From contig NZ_JAEQ01000024.1 in the NCBI RefSeq assembly GCF_000518985.1, forward strand, positions 1 through 63,306: a stretch of DNA of 63,306 nt, in the 5' to 3' direction. This document shows positions 52,654 to 61,905 of the stretch, piece after piece. A program made the translations under genes and the position numbers. Under the pieces are notes generated by a model. That model was not told where the DNA came from. It searched no databases and worked only from the letters and a program-made list of their open reading frames with translations. The stretch is from Chelativorans sp. J32. GTDB taxonomy: Bacteria; Pseudomonadota; Alphaproteobacteria; Rhizobiales; Rhizobiaceae. Numbering within the stretch: the stretch's first letter is position 1; each line of letters starts with the position of its first letter.

Positions 52654-54116
52654 GCGCTCAGGGCAATATTCTGATCGCGGACGACGATGCCGCTATTCGC
52701 ACGGTGCTGAACCAGGCGCTCTCTCGCGTGGGGCATCAGGTTCGCGTGACCTCCAATGCAGCCACGCTTTGGCGGTGGATCTCGGCCGGTGAGGGAGATC
52801 TCGTCATCACCGACGTGGTCATGCCCGACGAGAATGCGTTCGACATGTTGCCGCGGATTCGCCGGACAAGACCGGACTTGCCGGTCGTGGTCATGAGTGC
52901 ACAGAACACGTTCATGACGGCGATACGCGCCTCTGAAGCCGGCGCTTACGAGTATCTCCCAAAGCCGTTCGATTTGAGCGAACTGCTGGCCATTGTCGGC
53001 AGGGCCTTGGCCGAGCCACGCAGCAAGCCGACCGAGGCACGCACGAATGAAACGCCGGAGACGATGCCGCTTATCGGCCGCTCACCGGCGATGCAGGACA
53101 TCTATCGAATGCTCGCACGGATGATGCAGACGGATCTCACCGTCATGATCACCGGCGAATCCGGGACAGGTAAGGAATTGGTGGCGCGAGCGCTGCATGA
53201 GTTTGGCCGTCGTCGGCACGGACCATTCGTGGCCATCAATATGGCTGCAATACCGCGAGACCTCATCGAATCGGAACTGTTTGGGCATGAAAAGGGTGCT
53301 TTCACCGGCGCTCAGCACCGCTCTTCCGGCAGGTTCGAGCAGGCGGAAGGGGGAACGCTCTTTCTTGATGAGATCGGCGACATGCCGATGGAAGCCCAGA
53401 CGCGGCTTCTGCGCGTGCTCCAGCAGGGAGAGTACACGACAGTCGGCGGTCGTACCCCGATCAAGACCGACGTCCGGATCGTAGCAGCGACCAACAAAGA
53501 CCTGCGGATGCTTATCAATCAAGGGCTGTTCCGGGAGGATTTGTTCTATCGGCTGAACGTCGTGCCATTGCGGCTGCCGCCTTTGCGCGAGCGGGCGGAG
53601 GATATTCCAGATCTGGTGCGTCACTTTTTCAACCAGGCCGAGCAGGAAGGGCTCCAGCCTAAACGCATCGCGAGAGGCGGGCTCGACGCGATGATGCAAT
53701 ATCCCTGGCCAGGCAATGTGCGCGAGCTTGAGAATCTTGTTCGCCGCCTGGCCGCCCTTTATCCGCAGGATGAGATCTCTGAGGAGATTATTCTCGGCGA
53801 GCTTCGTGGCGGCATGCCCGCCGCCAGTTTGCGCCAGAGCGATGGCGACGGGCAGGAGGTGCCTCTCGGCCAATCCGTCGAGCAATATCTTCAACGTTAT
53901 TTTCGTGGGTTCGGCTCGGCACTTCCGCCGCCGGGGCTCTACCAGCGCGTCTTGGCCGAGGTCGAGTATCCGCTCGTGCTTGCTGCCCTCGCCGCCACAC
54001 AGGGCAATCAGATTCGGGCAGCCGAGCTGCTCGGTGTCAACCGGAATACCCTCCGCAAGAAAATCCGCGACCTCGGCGTCGATATATACCGGACGGCAAG
54101 CACCCCTAAAATCTGA
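52650..54116 (+). CDS. ntrC: Nitrogen-regulation response regulator NtrC
   Basis: A 488-aa sigma-54 activator. Receiver domain with phosphorylatable Asp55 ([11 protein letters not shown]), AAA+ domain with Walker [10 protein letters not shown] (169-177) and an intact sigma-54-contacting GAFTGA loop (216-221), and a C-terminal Fis-type helix-turn-helix ([20 protein letters not shown]). A Pro/Gly-rich linker insertion precedes the HTH. Overlaps ntrB by four bases; a 100-nt gap with a palindrome separates it from ntrY. Confidence 0.97.
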   Translation: MSAQGNILIADDDAAIRTVLNQALSRVGHQVRVTSNAATLWRWISAGEGDLVITDVVMPDENAFDMLPRIRRTRPDLPVVVMSAQNTFMTAIRASEAGAYEYLPKPFDLSELLAIVGRALAEPRSKPTEARTNETPETMPLIGRSPAMQDIYRMLARMMQTDLTVMITGESGTGKELVARALHEFGRRRHGPFVAINMAAIPRDLIESELFGHEKGAFTGAQHRSSGRFEQAEGGTLFLDEIGDMPMEAQTRLLRVLQQGEYTTVGGRTPIKTDVRIVAATNKDLRMLINQGLFREDLFYRLNVVPLRLPPLRERAEDIPDLVRHFFNQAEQEGLQPKRIARGGLDAMMQYPWPGNVRELENLVRRLAALYPQDEISEEIILGELRGGMPAASLRQSDGDGQEVPLGQSVEQYLQRYFRGFGSALPPPGLYQRVLAEVEYPLVLAALAATQGNQIRAAELLGVNRNTLRKKIRDLGVDIYRTASTPKI

Positions 54117-54170
54117 GGACCATCAGGCTCGTAGCCGCAGGCCAACAAAGCTCGTTGCAAAATCGCCACA

Positions 54171-54194
54171 TTGCGTTGCATATCTGCAACGCAA
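54171..54194 (+). promoter_or_regulatory. Perfect palindrome upstream of ntrY, candidate operator
   Basis: TTGCGTTGCA (54171-54180) and TGCAACGCAA (54185-54194) form a 10-bp perfect inverted repeat around TATC, 23 nt before the ntrY start. The spacing of one helical turn per half-site suits a dimeric regulator; it also could form an RNA hairpin. NtrC sites are usually TGCACC-N-GGTGCA, which this only partly resembles. The binding protein is unknown. Confidence 0.55.
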
Positions 54195-54216
54195 CGACTC
54201 TGCGAGTGGGAGAGGG

Positions 54217-56511
54217 ATGAGCACTGGGGCGCCCTTGAAGGCAGACCAAGCGTCCTATCGGGCGCCTGCGTCCAATGACGGACGCCGCTTGATGGCCTTG
54301 CCTGGCATAATCGCCACGGCGGGAGCCTTGTTGACTGCGGCTGTCTCTTTTGCGGTTCTGCTTGGCCTGCTCCAGCCCTACATCACGCCAGATGCTCGTA
54401 CGACCTTAATCCTCATCAGCATCAATGCGGCCTTTGTTCTTGTGCTTCTCGGCTTGATCGGCCGCGAAGCGCATCGGATTTATGCCGCACGCCGGGCAGG
54501 GAAGGCCGCCTCACGCCTTCATGTGCGGATTGTGGCGATGTTTTCGCTGGTCGCTGCGATCCCCGCGATACTGGTCGCGGTCATTGCATCGATCACGTTG
54601 GATCTGGGGCTCGATCGCTGGTTCGAACTGAGGACCAGGGTCATCGTGCAATCCTCGCTTTCCATCGCGGAAGCTTATGTGAACGAAAATGCTCGGAACC
54701 TGCAGGGGACGACGCTTTCAATGGCGATCGATCTCGACCGTTTCCGTGCGTTGTATAATCTGGATCGTCTCGGGTTCCGCCAACGCATGACACAGCAGGC
54801 GCTGGCGCGAGGACTTGCCTACGCAGTTCTCATCCGCAGGGACGAATCCGTGATCATGGGCGCGGATCTTCCCGAAGCGATGCCGATCCCGGCTCCGCGC
54901 CGAACCGATATGGATGCGGCGGCCCAGGGGCGCCCGGCACTCTTTACGCTTCCACCGGGCAATCTCATAGGCGCCATCGTCAAGCTCCAAGAGATCCCGG
55001 ATGCTTTTCTCTACACGTCGCGCGAACTCGACCCGCAGGTGATCAAGGCGCAGCGCCTGGTCGCCGCCAATACAGATGAATACCGTTCACTCGAGCAGAA
55101 CCGCTTCAGCACGCAGGTCGCCTTCGCTCTGCTTTATTTGGTGGTTACGCTGGCAATCGTGCTCGCTGCAATCTGGACCGGTATCGCCGTAGCTGACCGG
55201 CTGGTGCGGCCCATTCGGCAACTGATCGGCGCAGCAGACGCCGTTTCGACGGGAAATTTGGATGTGGCTGTCCCAGTAAGGGGGTCAGATGGTGACGTGG
55301 CCTCCCTTGGAGACACCTTTAACAAGATGACTTTCCAGCTCAAGACGCAGCGTGATCAGCTCATCTCGGCCCGCGACATGATCGACGAGCGCCGGCGCTT
55401 CACCGAGGCGGTACTTTCGGGTGTCACTGCAGGCGTCATTGGAGTGAATGCCAACGGGACCGTCTCGATCGTCAATCGATCGGCGGAAACGATGCTCGCA
55501 ATCGCGGGAGAGGAAACGATAGGGCAGAATCTCTCGGCCGTGCTGCCGCAACTCGGCGCTGTTTTCGAGACCGGGCGTGCTTCCGGGAGGAAGGTCTATC
55601 GCGATCAGGTGACCTTTTATCGGGCTGGAGCCGAGCGCACCTTCAATATCCAGATCACCACGGAAGAAGCCGTGGGCGAGACCGAGCAGCGTTCGTACGT
55701 GGTTACCGTCGATGACATCACCGATCTGGTCCAGGCACAGCGATCCACCGCATGGGCGGACGTGGCGCGACGCATCGCCCATGAGATCAAGAATCCACTC
55801 ACGCCGATCCAGCTTTCCGCCGAACGTATCCGGCGTCGCTTTGGCAAGGTAATCACGGAGGATCGGGCGATCTTCGATCAGTGCACCGACACGATCATTC
55901 GGCAGGTGGGCGATATCGGCCGCATGGTGGACGAATTTTCCTCCTTCGCCCGCATGCCGAAGCCGGAGATGCGGCGGCTGGATCTTCGCGAGCCCCTCCG
56001 TGAAGCCTCGTTCCTTATCGAGGTGAGTCGGCCCAACATCAAGATCGAGAATGATCTTGGTGACAAGCCGTTGATCGGGCGGTTCGATACCCGGCTGATG
56101 AGCCAAGCTTTCGGCAACATCATCAAGAATGCGGCGGAGGCGATCGACGCCGTGCCGCACGAGGAAGGTCGTCAAGGTACCATTCGGATCTCGGCGCGCG
56201 ATCTGGGCAAAGCGATCGAGGTGATAGTGCTGGACAATGGAAAGGGCCTGCCGCGAGAGAACCGGCAAAGACTGCTGGAACCCTACATGACCACCCGCGA
56301 GAAAGGCACGGGCCTGGGCCTGGCCATCGTCAAGAAGATCATCGAGGACCACGGCGGCAGGCTGGAACTGCTCGATGCACCGCAAAGCTTCCATGGCGGC
56401 GTCGGAGCCATGATTCGCATGGTTCTGCCGGTGGCGCCGGCGGACGAGGAAAATGGGGCAGGGGCGGACAATTCGGTAGAAAGGACGGAAAAGGTCGATA
56501 ATGGCGTCTGA
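54217..56511 (+). CDS. ntrY: Membrane sensor histidine kinase NtrY
   Basis: A 764-aa kinase partnering NtrX in nitrogen, redox and envelope responses of alphaproteobacteria. Hydrophobic segments lie at about 27-52, 63-82, 105-129 and 302-325, with a periplasmic region (about 131-300). A HAMP domain (about 326-380), PAS domain (about 395-505), phospho-acceptor His522 in [13 protein letters not shown] and ATPase motifs NIIKNAAEAI, LDNGKGLP, GTGLGLAIVKKI follow. ATG 54217 has GGAG four bases before it. The reading frame stays open upstream into ntrC, but a start there is not credible. Overlaps ntrX by 11 nt. Confidence 0.95.
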   Translation: MSTGAPLKADQASYRAPASNDGRRLMALPGIIATAGALLTAAVSFAVLLGLLQPYITPDARTTLILISINAAFVLVLLGLIGREAHRIYAARRAGKAASRLHVRIVAMFSLVAAIPAILVAVIASITLDLGLDRWFELRTRVIVQSSLSIAEAYVNENARNLQGTTLSMAIDLDRFRALYNLDRLGFRQRMTQQALARGLAYAVLIRRDESVIMGADLPEAMPIPAPRRTDMDAAAQGRPALFTLPPGNLIGAIVKLQEIPDAFLYTSRELDPQVIKAQRLVAANTDEYRSLEQNRFSTQVAFALLYLVVTLAIVLAAIWTGIAVADRLVRPIRQLIGAADAVSTGNLDVAVPVRGSDGDVASLGDTFNKMTFQLKTQRDQLISARDMIDERRRFTEAVLSGVTAGVIGVNANGTVSIVNRSAETMLAIAGEETIGQNLSAVLPQLGAVFETGRASGRKVYRDQVTFYRAGAERTFNIQITTEEAVGETEQRSYVVTVDDITDLVQAQRSTAWADVARRIAHEIKNPLTPIQLSAERIRRRFGKVITEDRAIFDQCTDTIIRQVGDIGRMVDEFSSFARMPKPEMRRLDLREPLREASFLIEVSRPNIKIENDLGDKPLIGRFDTRLMSQAFGNIIKNAAEAIDAVPHEEGRQGTIRISARDLGKAIEVIVLDNGKGLPRENRQRLLEPYMTTREKGTGLGLAIVKKIIEDHGGRLELLDAPQSFHGGVGAMIRMVLPVAPADEENGAGADNSVERTEKVDNGV

Positions 56512-57862
56512 TATTCTGGTCGTCGACGACGAGGAAGATATCCGCGAGCTCGTCGCGGGGATTCTGAGCGACGAAGGGCATGAGGCGCGCACCGCGGGGA
56601 ACAGCGATGCTGCGCTTGCGGCGATCGCCGAACGCGTGCCGCGTCTGGTGCTGCTTGATATTTGGCTGCAGGGCTCGACTTTGGACGGGCTGGCGCTCCT
56701 CGATAAAATCAAGGAAATGCACCCCGATCTGCCGGTGGTGATGATTTCCGGGCACGGCACGATCGAGACTGCGGTTTCGGCAATCAAGCGCGGCGCCTAT
56801 GACTTCATCGAAAAGCCGTTCAAGGCCGACCGGCTTATCCTGATCTGCGAGCGCGCGCTGGAAACCGTGAAGCTGCGGCGCGAGGTGATGGACCTCAAAA
56901 AGCGCAGTGGAGAAAGCTTCGATCTCGTCGGCAATTCGCCGGCGATCAATCACCTGCGGCAGACCATCGAGCGCGTCGCGCCCAGCAATAGCCGCATCAT
57001 GCTGATCGGGCCATCCGGCTCCGGCAAGGAGCTGGTGGCGCGCGCCATTCACGAGCTTTCGAGCCGCTCAGGAGCGCCTTTCGTAACCTTGAATGCCGCG
57101 TCGATCACGCCGGAACGCATGGAGATCGAACTCTTCGGCACCGAATCCAACGGTGGCGAGCGCAAGGTGGGCGCCCTGGAAGAGGCTCATCGCGGCACGC
57201 TTTATCTCGACGAAGTGGCCGATATGCCCCGTGAGACGCAGGGCAAGATACTGCGCGTTTTGGTCGACCAGCAGTTCGAGCGGGTAGGGGGCACCAAGCG
57301 TGTCAAGGTCGATGTCAGGATTATTTCCTCGACGGCGCGCGATCTGGAGCGGATGATTGCAGAGGGCCGTTTCAGGGAGGATCTCTATCATCGGCTCGCC
57401 GTCGTGCCGATACTCGTACCGCCCCTCTCGGAACGGCGCGAAGACATCCCCCTCCTTGTCGATCACTTCATGCACCAGATCACCAATCAAGTGGGAATCA
57501 AGCCACGTCGATTGGGAGAGGATGCGATGGCGGTTCTGCAGGCCCATGACTGGCCGGGAAATATCCGCCAGCTGCGCAACAATATCGAACGCCTGATGAT
57601 CCTCACGCGCAGCGACGACGGGGACGCGCCTATCACCGCCGACCTTCTGCCCTCGGAAATCGGAGACGTGATGCCCCGCGTGCCCACGCAGTCGGACCAG
57701 CACATCATGGCATTGCCCTTGCGCGAAGCACGAGAGCTGTTCGAGAAGGAGTACCTTCTTGCGCAGATCAATCGATTCGGCGGCAATATCTCCCGTACCG
57801 CCGAATTTATCGGCATGGAGCGTTCCGCGCTGCACAGGAAGCTGAAATCGCTGGGCGTGTGA
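56501..57862 (+). CDS. ntrX: Response regulator NtrX
   Basis: A 453-aa NtrC-family regulator paired with NtrY. Receiver domain with Asp53 (RLVLLDIWLQG), AAA+ domain with Walker [16 protein letters not shown], and a Fis-type HTH at the C terminus (NISRTAEFIGMERSALHRKL). Where NtrC has the GAFTGA loop, this protein reads GTESNGGERKVGALEEAHRG, so direct sigma-54 activation is unlikely; NtrX may work with sigma-70, as reported for some alphaproteobacterial relatives. trkA begins 4 nt downstream. Confidence 0.95.
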   Translation: MASDILVVDDEEDIRELVAGILSDEGHEARTAGNSDAALAAIAERVPRLVLLDIWLQGSTLDGLALLDKIKEMHPDLPVVMISGHGTIETAVSAIKRGAYDFIEKPFKADRLILICERALETVKLRREVMDLKKRSGESFDLVGNSPAINHLRQTIERVAPSNSRIMLIGPSGSGKELVARAIHELSSRSGAPFVTLNAASITPERMEIELFGTESNGGERKVGALEEAHRGTLYLDEVADMPRETQGKILRVLVDQQFERVGGTKRVKVDVRIISSTARDLERMIAEGRFREDLYHRLAVVPILVPPLSERREDIPLLVDHFMHQITNQVGIKPRRLGEDAMAVLQAHDWPGNIRQLRNNIERLMILTRSDDGDAPITADLLPSEIGDVMPRVPTQSDQHIMALPLREARELFEKEYLLAQINRFGGNISRTAEFIGMERSALHRKLKSLGV

Positions 57863-57866
57863 TGGT

Positions 57867-59243
57867 ATGAAGGTCATTATTTGTGGCGCCGGGCAGGTGG
57901 GCTACGGCATCGCCGAGCGGCTTGCGGCGGAGCAGAACGATGTCTCCATCATAGATACCTCGCCTGACCTGATTCGTAGCGTGCGCGATTCCCTTGATGT
58001 GCGCGGCTTCGTTGGCCACGGGGCACATCCGGAGGTCCTTGCGTCCGCTGGGGCAAAGCAGGCTGACATGATCATTGCGGTCACCCTCTATGACGAGGTG
58101 AACATGGTGGCCTGCGAGGTTGCGCACGCGCTTTTCAACGTGCCGACCAAGATCGCTCGCGTGCGGTCGCAGGCATATCTTCAATCACACTATATGGACC
58201 TCTTCTCGAGGGATAATCTTCCGATCGATGTCATCATCTCGCCGGAACTCGAAGTGGGTGAGATGGTGTTGAGGCGTATCGCGCTCCCGGGCGCTACGGA
58301 TGTGGTTGCGTTCGCAGACGGGCATGTCTCGATGGTTGCCATCGAATGCCTGGAGGAATGCCCGGTCATCAACACCCCATTGTCGCAGCTCACCGAACTC
58401 TTCCCCGACCTGCCCTCTACGGTCGTGGGCGTTTCGCGCGGTGGACATCTTTTCGTGCCGCGTTCCAGCGACCAGCTCGTCGCCGGCGACCTGGCTTATG
58501 TGGTCACCACCAAGGACCAGGTGCGGCGCACCCTGGGCCTGTTCGGTCATGACGAAAAGGAAGCGAATCGCATCGTGATTGCCGGTGGCGGCAATATCGG
58601 GCTCTATGTTGCCCGGGCTCTCGAGAAAAAGCAGAGCCGTACAAAGGTGAAGCTGATCGAGCAAAATCGTGCCCGTGCAGTTGCCGTAGCCGATCAGCTG
58701 CGCCGAACGGTGGTCCTCAACGGCAGTGCCTTGGAACAAAAACTGCTGATCGAGGCGGACATCGATCATGCGGACCTGATGGTGGCTCTGACAAACGACG
58801 ATCAGGTCAACATCCTTTCAAGCGTGATCGCCAAGCGGCTCGGCTGCAAGTCGAACCTCGTTCTGATCAACAGTCCGACCTATCACGACTTTGCCAAGAC
58901 GCTCGGTATCGATGCCCATGTAAATCCCCGTGCGGTGACGATTTCGCGCGTGCTGCAGCATGTCAGGCGAGGACGCATCCGGGCAGTTCACAACATTGAT
59001 CGCGGGGCGGCCGAGGTCCTGGAAGCGGAAGCATTGGAGACTTCCCCGCTGGTCGGTCCGCCGCTCAACGAGCAAGAGTTGCCGGATGGGATGCGCGTAG
59101 GCGGTGTTTATCGTGACGGCCAATTCATCCGACCCAGCGGGTCCCTGCGGATAAAGCCCAAGGATCGCGTGGTGATCTTTGCCCTTGCCGACGCGGTGAG
59201 ACAGGTGGAACAGCTGTTCCGGGTGAGTTTGGAATTCTTTTGA
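57867..59243 (+). CDS. trkA: Trk potassium-uptake system NAD-binding protein TrkA
   Basis: A 458-aa peripheral subunit that gates the Trk potassium channel. Two RCK-N Rossmann domains begin with MKVIICGAGQVGYGIAERLA (residue 1) and RIVIAGGGNIGLYVARALE (about residue 235), each followed by an RCK-C domain. The duplicate structure is the normal TrkA layout. Adjacent to ntrX with 4 nt between, an arrangement common in rhizobia. No membrane subunit (TrkH) gene is in this window. Confidence 0.95.
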   Translation: MKVIICGAGQVGYGIAERLAAEQNDVSIIDTSPDLIRSVRDSLDVRGFVGHGAHPEVLASAGAKQADMIIAVTLYDEVNMVACEVAHALFNVPTKIARVRSQAYLQSHYMDLFSRDNLPIDVIISPELEVGEMVLRRIALPGATDVVAFADGHVSMVAIECLEECPVINTPLSQLTELFPDLPSTVVGVSRGGHLFVPRSSDQLVAGDLAYVVTTKDQVRRTLGLFGHDEKEANRIVIAGGGNIGLYVARALEKKQSRTKVKLIEQNRARAVAVADQLRRTVVLNGSALEQKLLIEADIDHADLMVALTNDDQVNILSSVIAKRLGCKSNLVLINSPTYHDFAKTLGIDAHVNPRAVTISRVLQHVRRGRIRAVHNIDRGAAEVLEAEALETSPLVGPPLNEQELPDGMRVGGVYRDGQFIRPSGSLRIKPKDRVVIFALADAVRQVEQLFRVSLEFF

Positions 59244-59246
59244 CGT

Positions 59247-59263
59247 AGCCCACCTTGGGCTTT
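59247..59263 (+). terminator. Weak terminator-like hairpin after trkA
   Basis: AGCCCA (59247-59252) pairs with TGGGCT (59256-59261) around a CCT loop and runs into TTT, three bases after the trkA stop. The stem is short, so termination would be partial at best. Confidence 0.3.
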
Positions 59264-59280
59264 CTCTCGGGGAGATTAGA

Positions 59281-60147
59281 ATGCCGCGCATCGCCTATGT
59301 GAATGGCCGCTATGTTCGTCATGCCGAGGCCGCCGTGCACATCGAAGACCGGGGATATCAGTTTGCCGACGGCGTCTATGAGGTCTGCGAGATCGCGCGA
59401 GGCTACATCATCGATATGACCCGCCATCTCGATCGGCTCGATCGATCGCTTCGGGAACTCGAAATTCAATGGCCACTGCACCGCGCCGCGTTGGAATCCG
59501 TCGTTCGAGAGGTGGTGCGTCGCAACAAGGTGACCAACGGACTGGTCTATTTGCAGGTCACTCGAGGCGTGGCGCCACGCGATCACTTTTTTCCCGCGCC
59601 GGAAACAAAGCCGGCTATTGTCGTGACCGCCAAGCGGCTCGATCCTACCATTTCCGCCAAGCGGGCCGAGGTGGGTTTGAAGGTGGTCACCGTTCCGGAA
59701 AACCGGTGGGACAGAGTGGACATCAAGACTGTGGGTCTCCTTCCCAATGTGCTCGCGAAACAGAAGGCCCGAAAGGCCGGCGCGGGGGAAGCCTGGTTTG
59801 TTGATGCCGACGGAATGGTGAAGGAGGGCGCTTCCACCAATGCCTGGATCGTCACCGCCGATGGCAAATTGGTGACACGCCCGGCCGAATACGGGATTTT
59901 GCGCGGCGTGACCCGCGCCGGCGTGTTGGATCTTGCGGCCAGCATGGGACTTGTGGTGGAAGAGCGGCCGTTTTCGGTGGAAGAGGCACAGTCTGCACGG
60001 GAGGCATTCGTCACCGCAGCATCTACCGTCGTCATGCCGGTGGTTGAAATAGACGGCCGACCTGTCGCCAATGGACATCCGGGGTGTCTTGCTCTCTCCC
60101 TCCGCCAATCTTTTTTTGACATTGCGGAAAAGACTCCTGCCTGTTAA
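59281..60147 (+). CDS. dat: D-amino acid aminotransferase (PLP class IV)
   Basis: A 288-aa PLP enzyme of fold type IV, most like D-alanine/D-amino acid transaminases. VNGRYVRHAEAAVHIEDRGY at the start, the PLP-binding Lys149 in VDIKTVGLLPNVLAKQKA, and Glu182 in KEGASTNAW are visible. Branched-chain aminotransferase or aminodeoxychorismate lyase activity cannot be excluded by motif alone. GGGGAGATTAGA precedes the ATG. Position between trkA and hfq is conserved in many rhizobia. Confidence 0.9.
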   Translation: MPRIAYVNGRYVRHAEAAVHIEDRGYQFADGVYEVCEIARGYIIDMTRHLDRLDRSLRELEIQWPLHRAALESVVREVVRRNKVTNGLVYLQVTRGVAPRDHFFPAPETKPAIVVTAKRLDPTISAKRAEVGLKVVTVPENRWDRVDIKTVGLLPNVLAKQKARKAGAGEAWFVDADGMVKEGASTNAWIVTADGKLVTRPAEYGILRGVTRAGVLDLAASMGLVVEERPFSVEEAQSAREAFVTAASTVVMPVVEIDGRPVANGHPGCLALSLRQSFFDIAEKTPAC

Positions 60148-60212
60148 CCCAATCAACGAACCGAGCGTGAGAGGCGGTTCGGCAGGCGCGGCTGGAAGGG
60201 CAGTCGCCGCGC

Positions 60213-60242
60213 TTGACAGAGCGGGATCAATTTTGCGCTACT
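60213..60242 (+). promoter_or_regulatory. Possible hfq promoter
   Basis: A perfect -35 hexamer TTGACA (60213-60218, CTTGAC in rhizobial register) is followed after 18 nt by GCTACT (60237-60242), a poor -10. It lies 32 nt upstream of hfq. The strong -35 makes it worth noting; the -10 keeps confidence low. Confidence 0.35.
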
Positions 60243-60273
60243 GCCGATGAAGCGCAGGGGATGAAGAAAAACA

Positions 60274-60522
60274 ATGGCGGAACGTTCCCAAAATCTGCAA
60301 GACTTGTTCCTTAACACCGTTCGCAAGAGCAAGAACCCGCTGACGATATTCCTGATCAACGGCGTGAAATTGACGGGTGTGGTGACATCGTTCGACAATT
60401 TCTGTGTTCTTCTGCGCCGGGACGGGCATTCGCAGCTCGTCTACAAGCACGCGATCTCAACGATCATGCCGAGCCAGCCGGTGCAGCTGTTCGAGGCGGA
60501 GGAAGGCAGTCGGGAAGGCTGA
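60274..60522 (+). CDS. hfq: RNA chaperone Hfq
   Basis: An 82-aa Sm-like hexamer that anneals sRNAs to mRNAs. Sm1 motif in [20 protein letters not shown] and [20 protein letters not shown], Sm2 motif [14 protein letters not shown] (about residues 56-69), matching the proximal-face Hfq signature (YKHAIST). Length fits rhizobial Hfq. Its TGA is directly followed by the hflX TTG start. Confidence 0.97.
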   Translation: MAERSQNLQDLFLNTVRKSKNPLTIFLINGVKLTGVVTSFDNFCVLLRRDGHSQLVYKHAISTIMPSQPVQLFEAEEGSREG

Positions 60523-61899
60523 TTGGCTGAAAAAGCGAACCGCGGAACACCCCCTCAGGGATCAACGGGCACTCCAGCTCGCACCAAGGCTGTTGTCGTC
60601 GCGCCGATCGTTTCGGCGCGCGGTGGAACTTCCAGCGAAGACCGTGCGCAGCGGCCGCATGTGCCGCTTTCGCCGCAGGCGAAACTGGAGGAGGCGGTTG
60701 GTCTGGCGGAGGCCATCGACCTCGACATCATACACAGCGAGTTCTTTACTGTAGCTCAGCCTCGCCCGGCGACATTGCTTGGCGCTGGGAAGGTGGAGCA
60801 GCTTGCCGGCATCGTCGCTGAGGAGGGGGCCGAGCTCGTTATCGTCGATCATCAGCTCACACCGGTTCAGCAGCGCAACCTGGAACGCGAGCTCAAGGCC
60901 AAGGTCCTGGATCGCACCGGCCTTATCCTGGAGATCTTTGGCCGGCGGGCGCGTACAAAAGAGGGGCGCCTGCAGGTCGACCTAGCCCATCTCGAATATC
61001 AGCGCGGCCGGCTCGTTCGAAGCTGGACCCACCTCGAACGCCAGCGCGGCGGCGGCGGCTTCATGGGAGGTCCCGGCGAGACGCAGATCGAGGCGGATCG
61101 CCGTCTGTTGCAGGATCGTATCACCCGAATCAAGCGGGAGCTTGAGGTTGTGCGGCGCACGCGCGATCTCCACCGCAGCAAACGACGCAAGGTGCCGTTC
61201 CCCGTGGTAGCCATCGTCGGCTACACGAATGCGGGCAAGTCGACGCTCTTCAACCGCCTTACAGGCGCCTCGGTGCTGGCCGAGGATATGCTGTTCGCTA
61301 CTTTGGATCCGACCCTTCGTCGCGTCCGTTTTCCGCATGGAACGATCGTGATCCTTTCCGATACGGTCGGCTTCATCTCTGACCTCCCGCCGCACCTGGT
61401 AGCCGCTTTCCGCGCCACGCTGGAAGAAGTGGTCGAGGCCAACCTCGTCATCCACCTGCGAGATATTTCCGACCCCGACACCACAGCACATGCGACTGAT
61501 GTGGAGCAGGTGCTCGCGAGCCTTGGCATCAACGCCTCAGATGCGAGCCGCGTTGTGGAAGTGTGGAACAAGATCGACAGGTTGAGCGAGGATGATCGGA
61601 AGCGGCTGTCGCGGGACGACGGCAAGAAGACGACGGCACCCGTTGCGATTTCCGCGATCACGGGCGAGGGGCTTGATGAGCTCATGGCTCTGATCGAACA
61701 GCGCCTTTCAGGTCAAGTCAAGGAGATCTCGATTAAGCTTTCGCCGGGTCAGCTGGGGGATATGGACTGGATCTATCGCCACGGTGAGGTTACCGGGCGA
61801 AAAGATCACAAGGATGGCAGCGTCACGCTCAAAATCCGCGCAACTCACGTGGCGCGTGAAGAGATTAAAAAGAGATTATACAACAATAACAAAGGGTAG
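60523..61899 (+). CDS. hflX: Ribosome-associated GTPase HflX
   Basis: A 458-aa GTPase that splits stalled or heat-damaged ribosomes. N-terminal HflX domain (about residues 45-200, with LLGAGKVEQLAGIV and GGGFMGGPGETQIEADRRLL) and a G domain with G1 GYTNAGKSTLFNRLTG, G3 DTVGFISDLPPHLVAAF and G4 NKID. Starts with TTG 60523 immediately after the hfq stop, with GGGAAGG a few bases upstream inside hfq, so its translation is probably coupled to hfq. Ends 6 nt before the convergent mazG stop. Confidence 0.95.
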   Translation: MAEKANRGTPPQGSTGTPARTKAVVVAPIVSARGGTSSEDRAQRPHVPLSPQAKLEEAVGLAEAIDLDIIHSEFFTVAQPRPATLLGAGKVEQLAGIVAEEGAELVIVDHQLTPVQQRNLERELKAKVLDRTGLILEIFGRRARTKEGRLQVDLAHLEYQRGRLVRSWTHLERQRGGGGFMGGPGETQIEADRRLLQDRITRIKRELEVVRRTRDLHRSKRRKVPFPVVAIVGYTNAGKSTLFNRLTGASVLAEDMLFATLDPTLRRVRFPHGTIVILSDTVGFISDLPPHLVAAFRATLEEVVEANLVIHLRDISDPDTTAHATDVEQVLASLGINASDASRVVEVWNKIDRLSEDDRKRLSRDDGKKTTAPVAISAITGEGLDELMALIEQRLSGQVKEISIKLSPGQLGDMDWIYRHGEVTGRKDHKDGSVTLKIRATHVAREEIKKRLYNNNKG

Positions 61900-61905
61900 G
61901 GCGGG

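Noticed and set aside
54117-54216. NtrC-type enhancer or sigma-54 promoter before ntrY
   Set aside because: The palindrome there lacks the TGCACC/GGTGCA core and no GG-N10-GC promoter element was seen.
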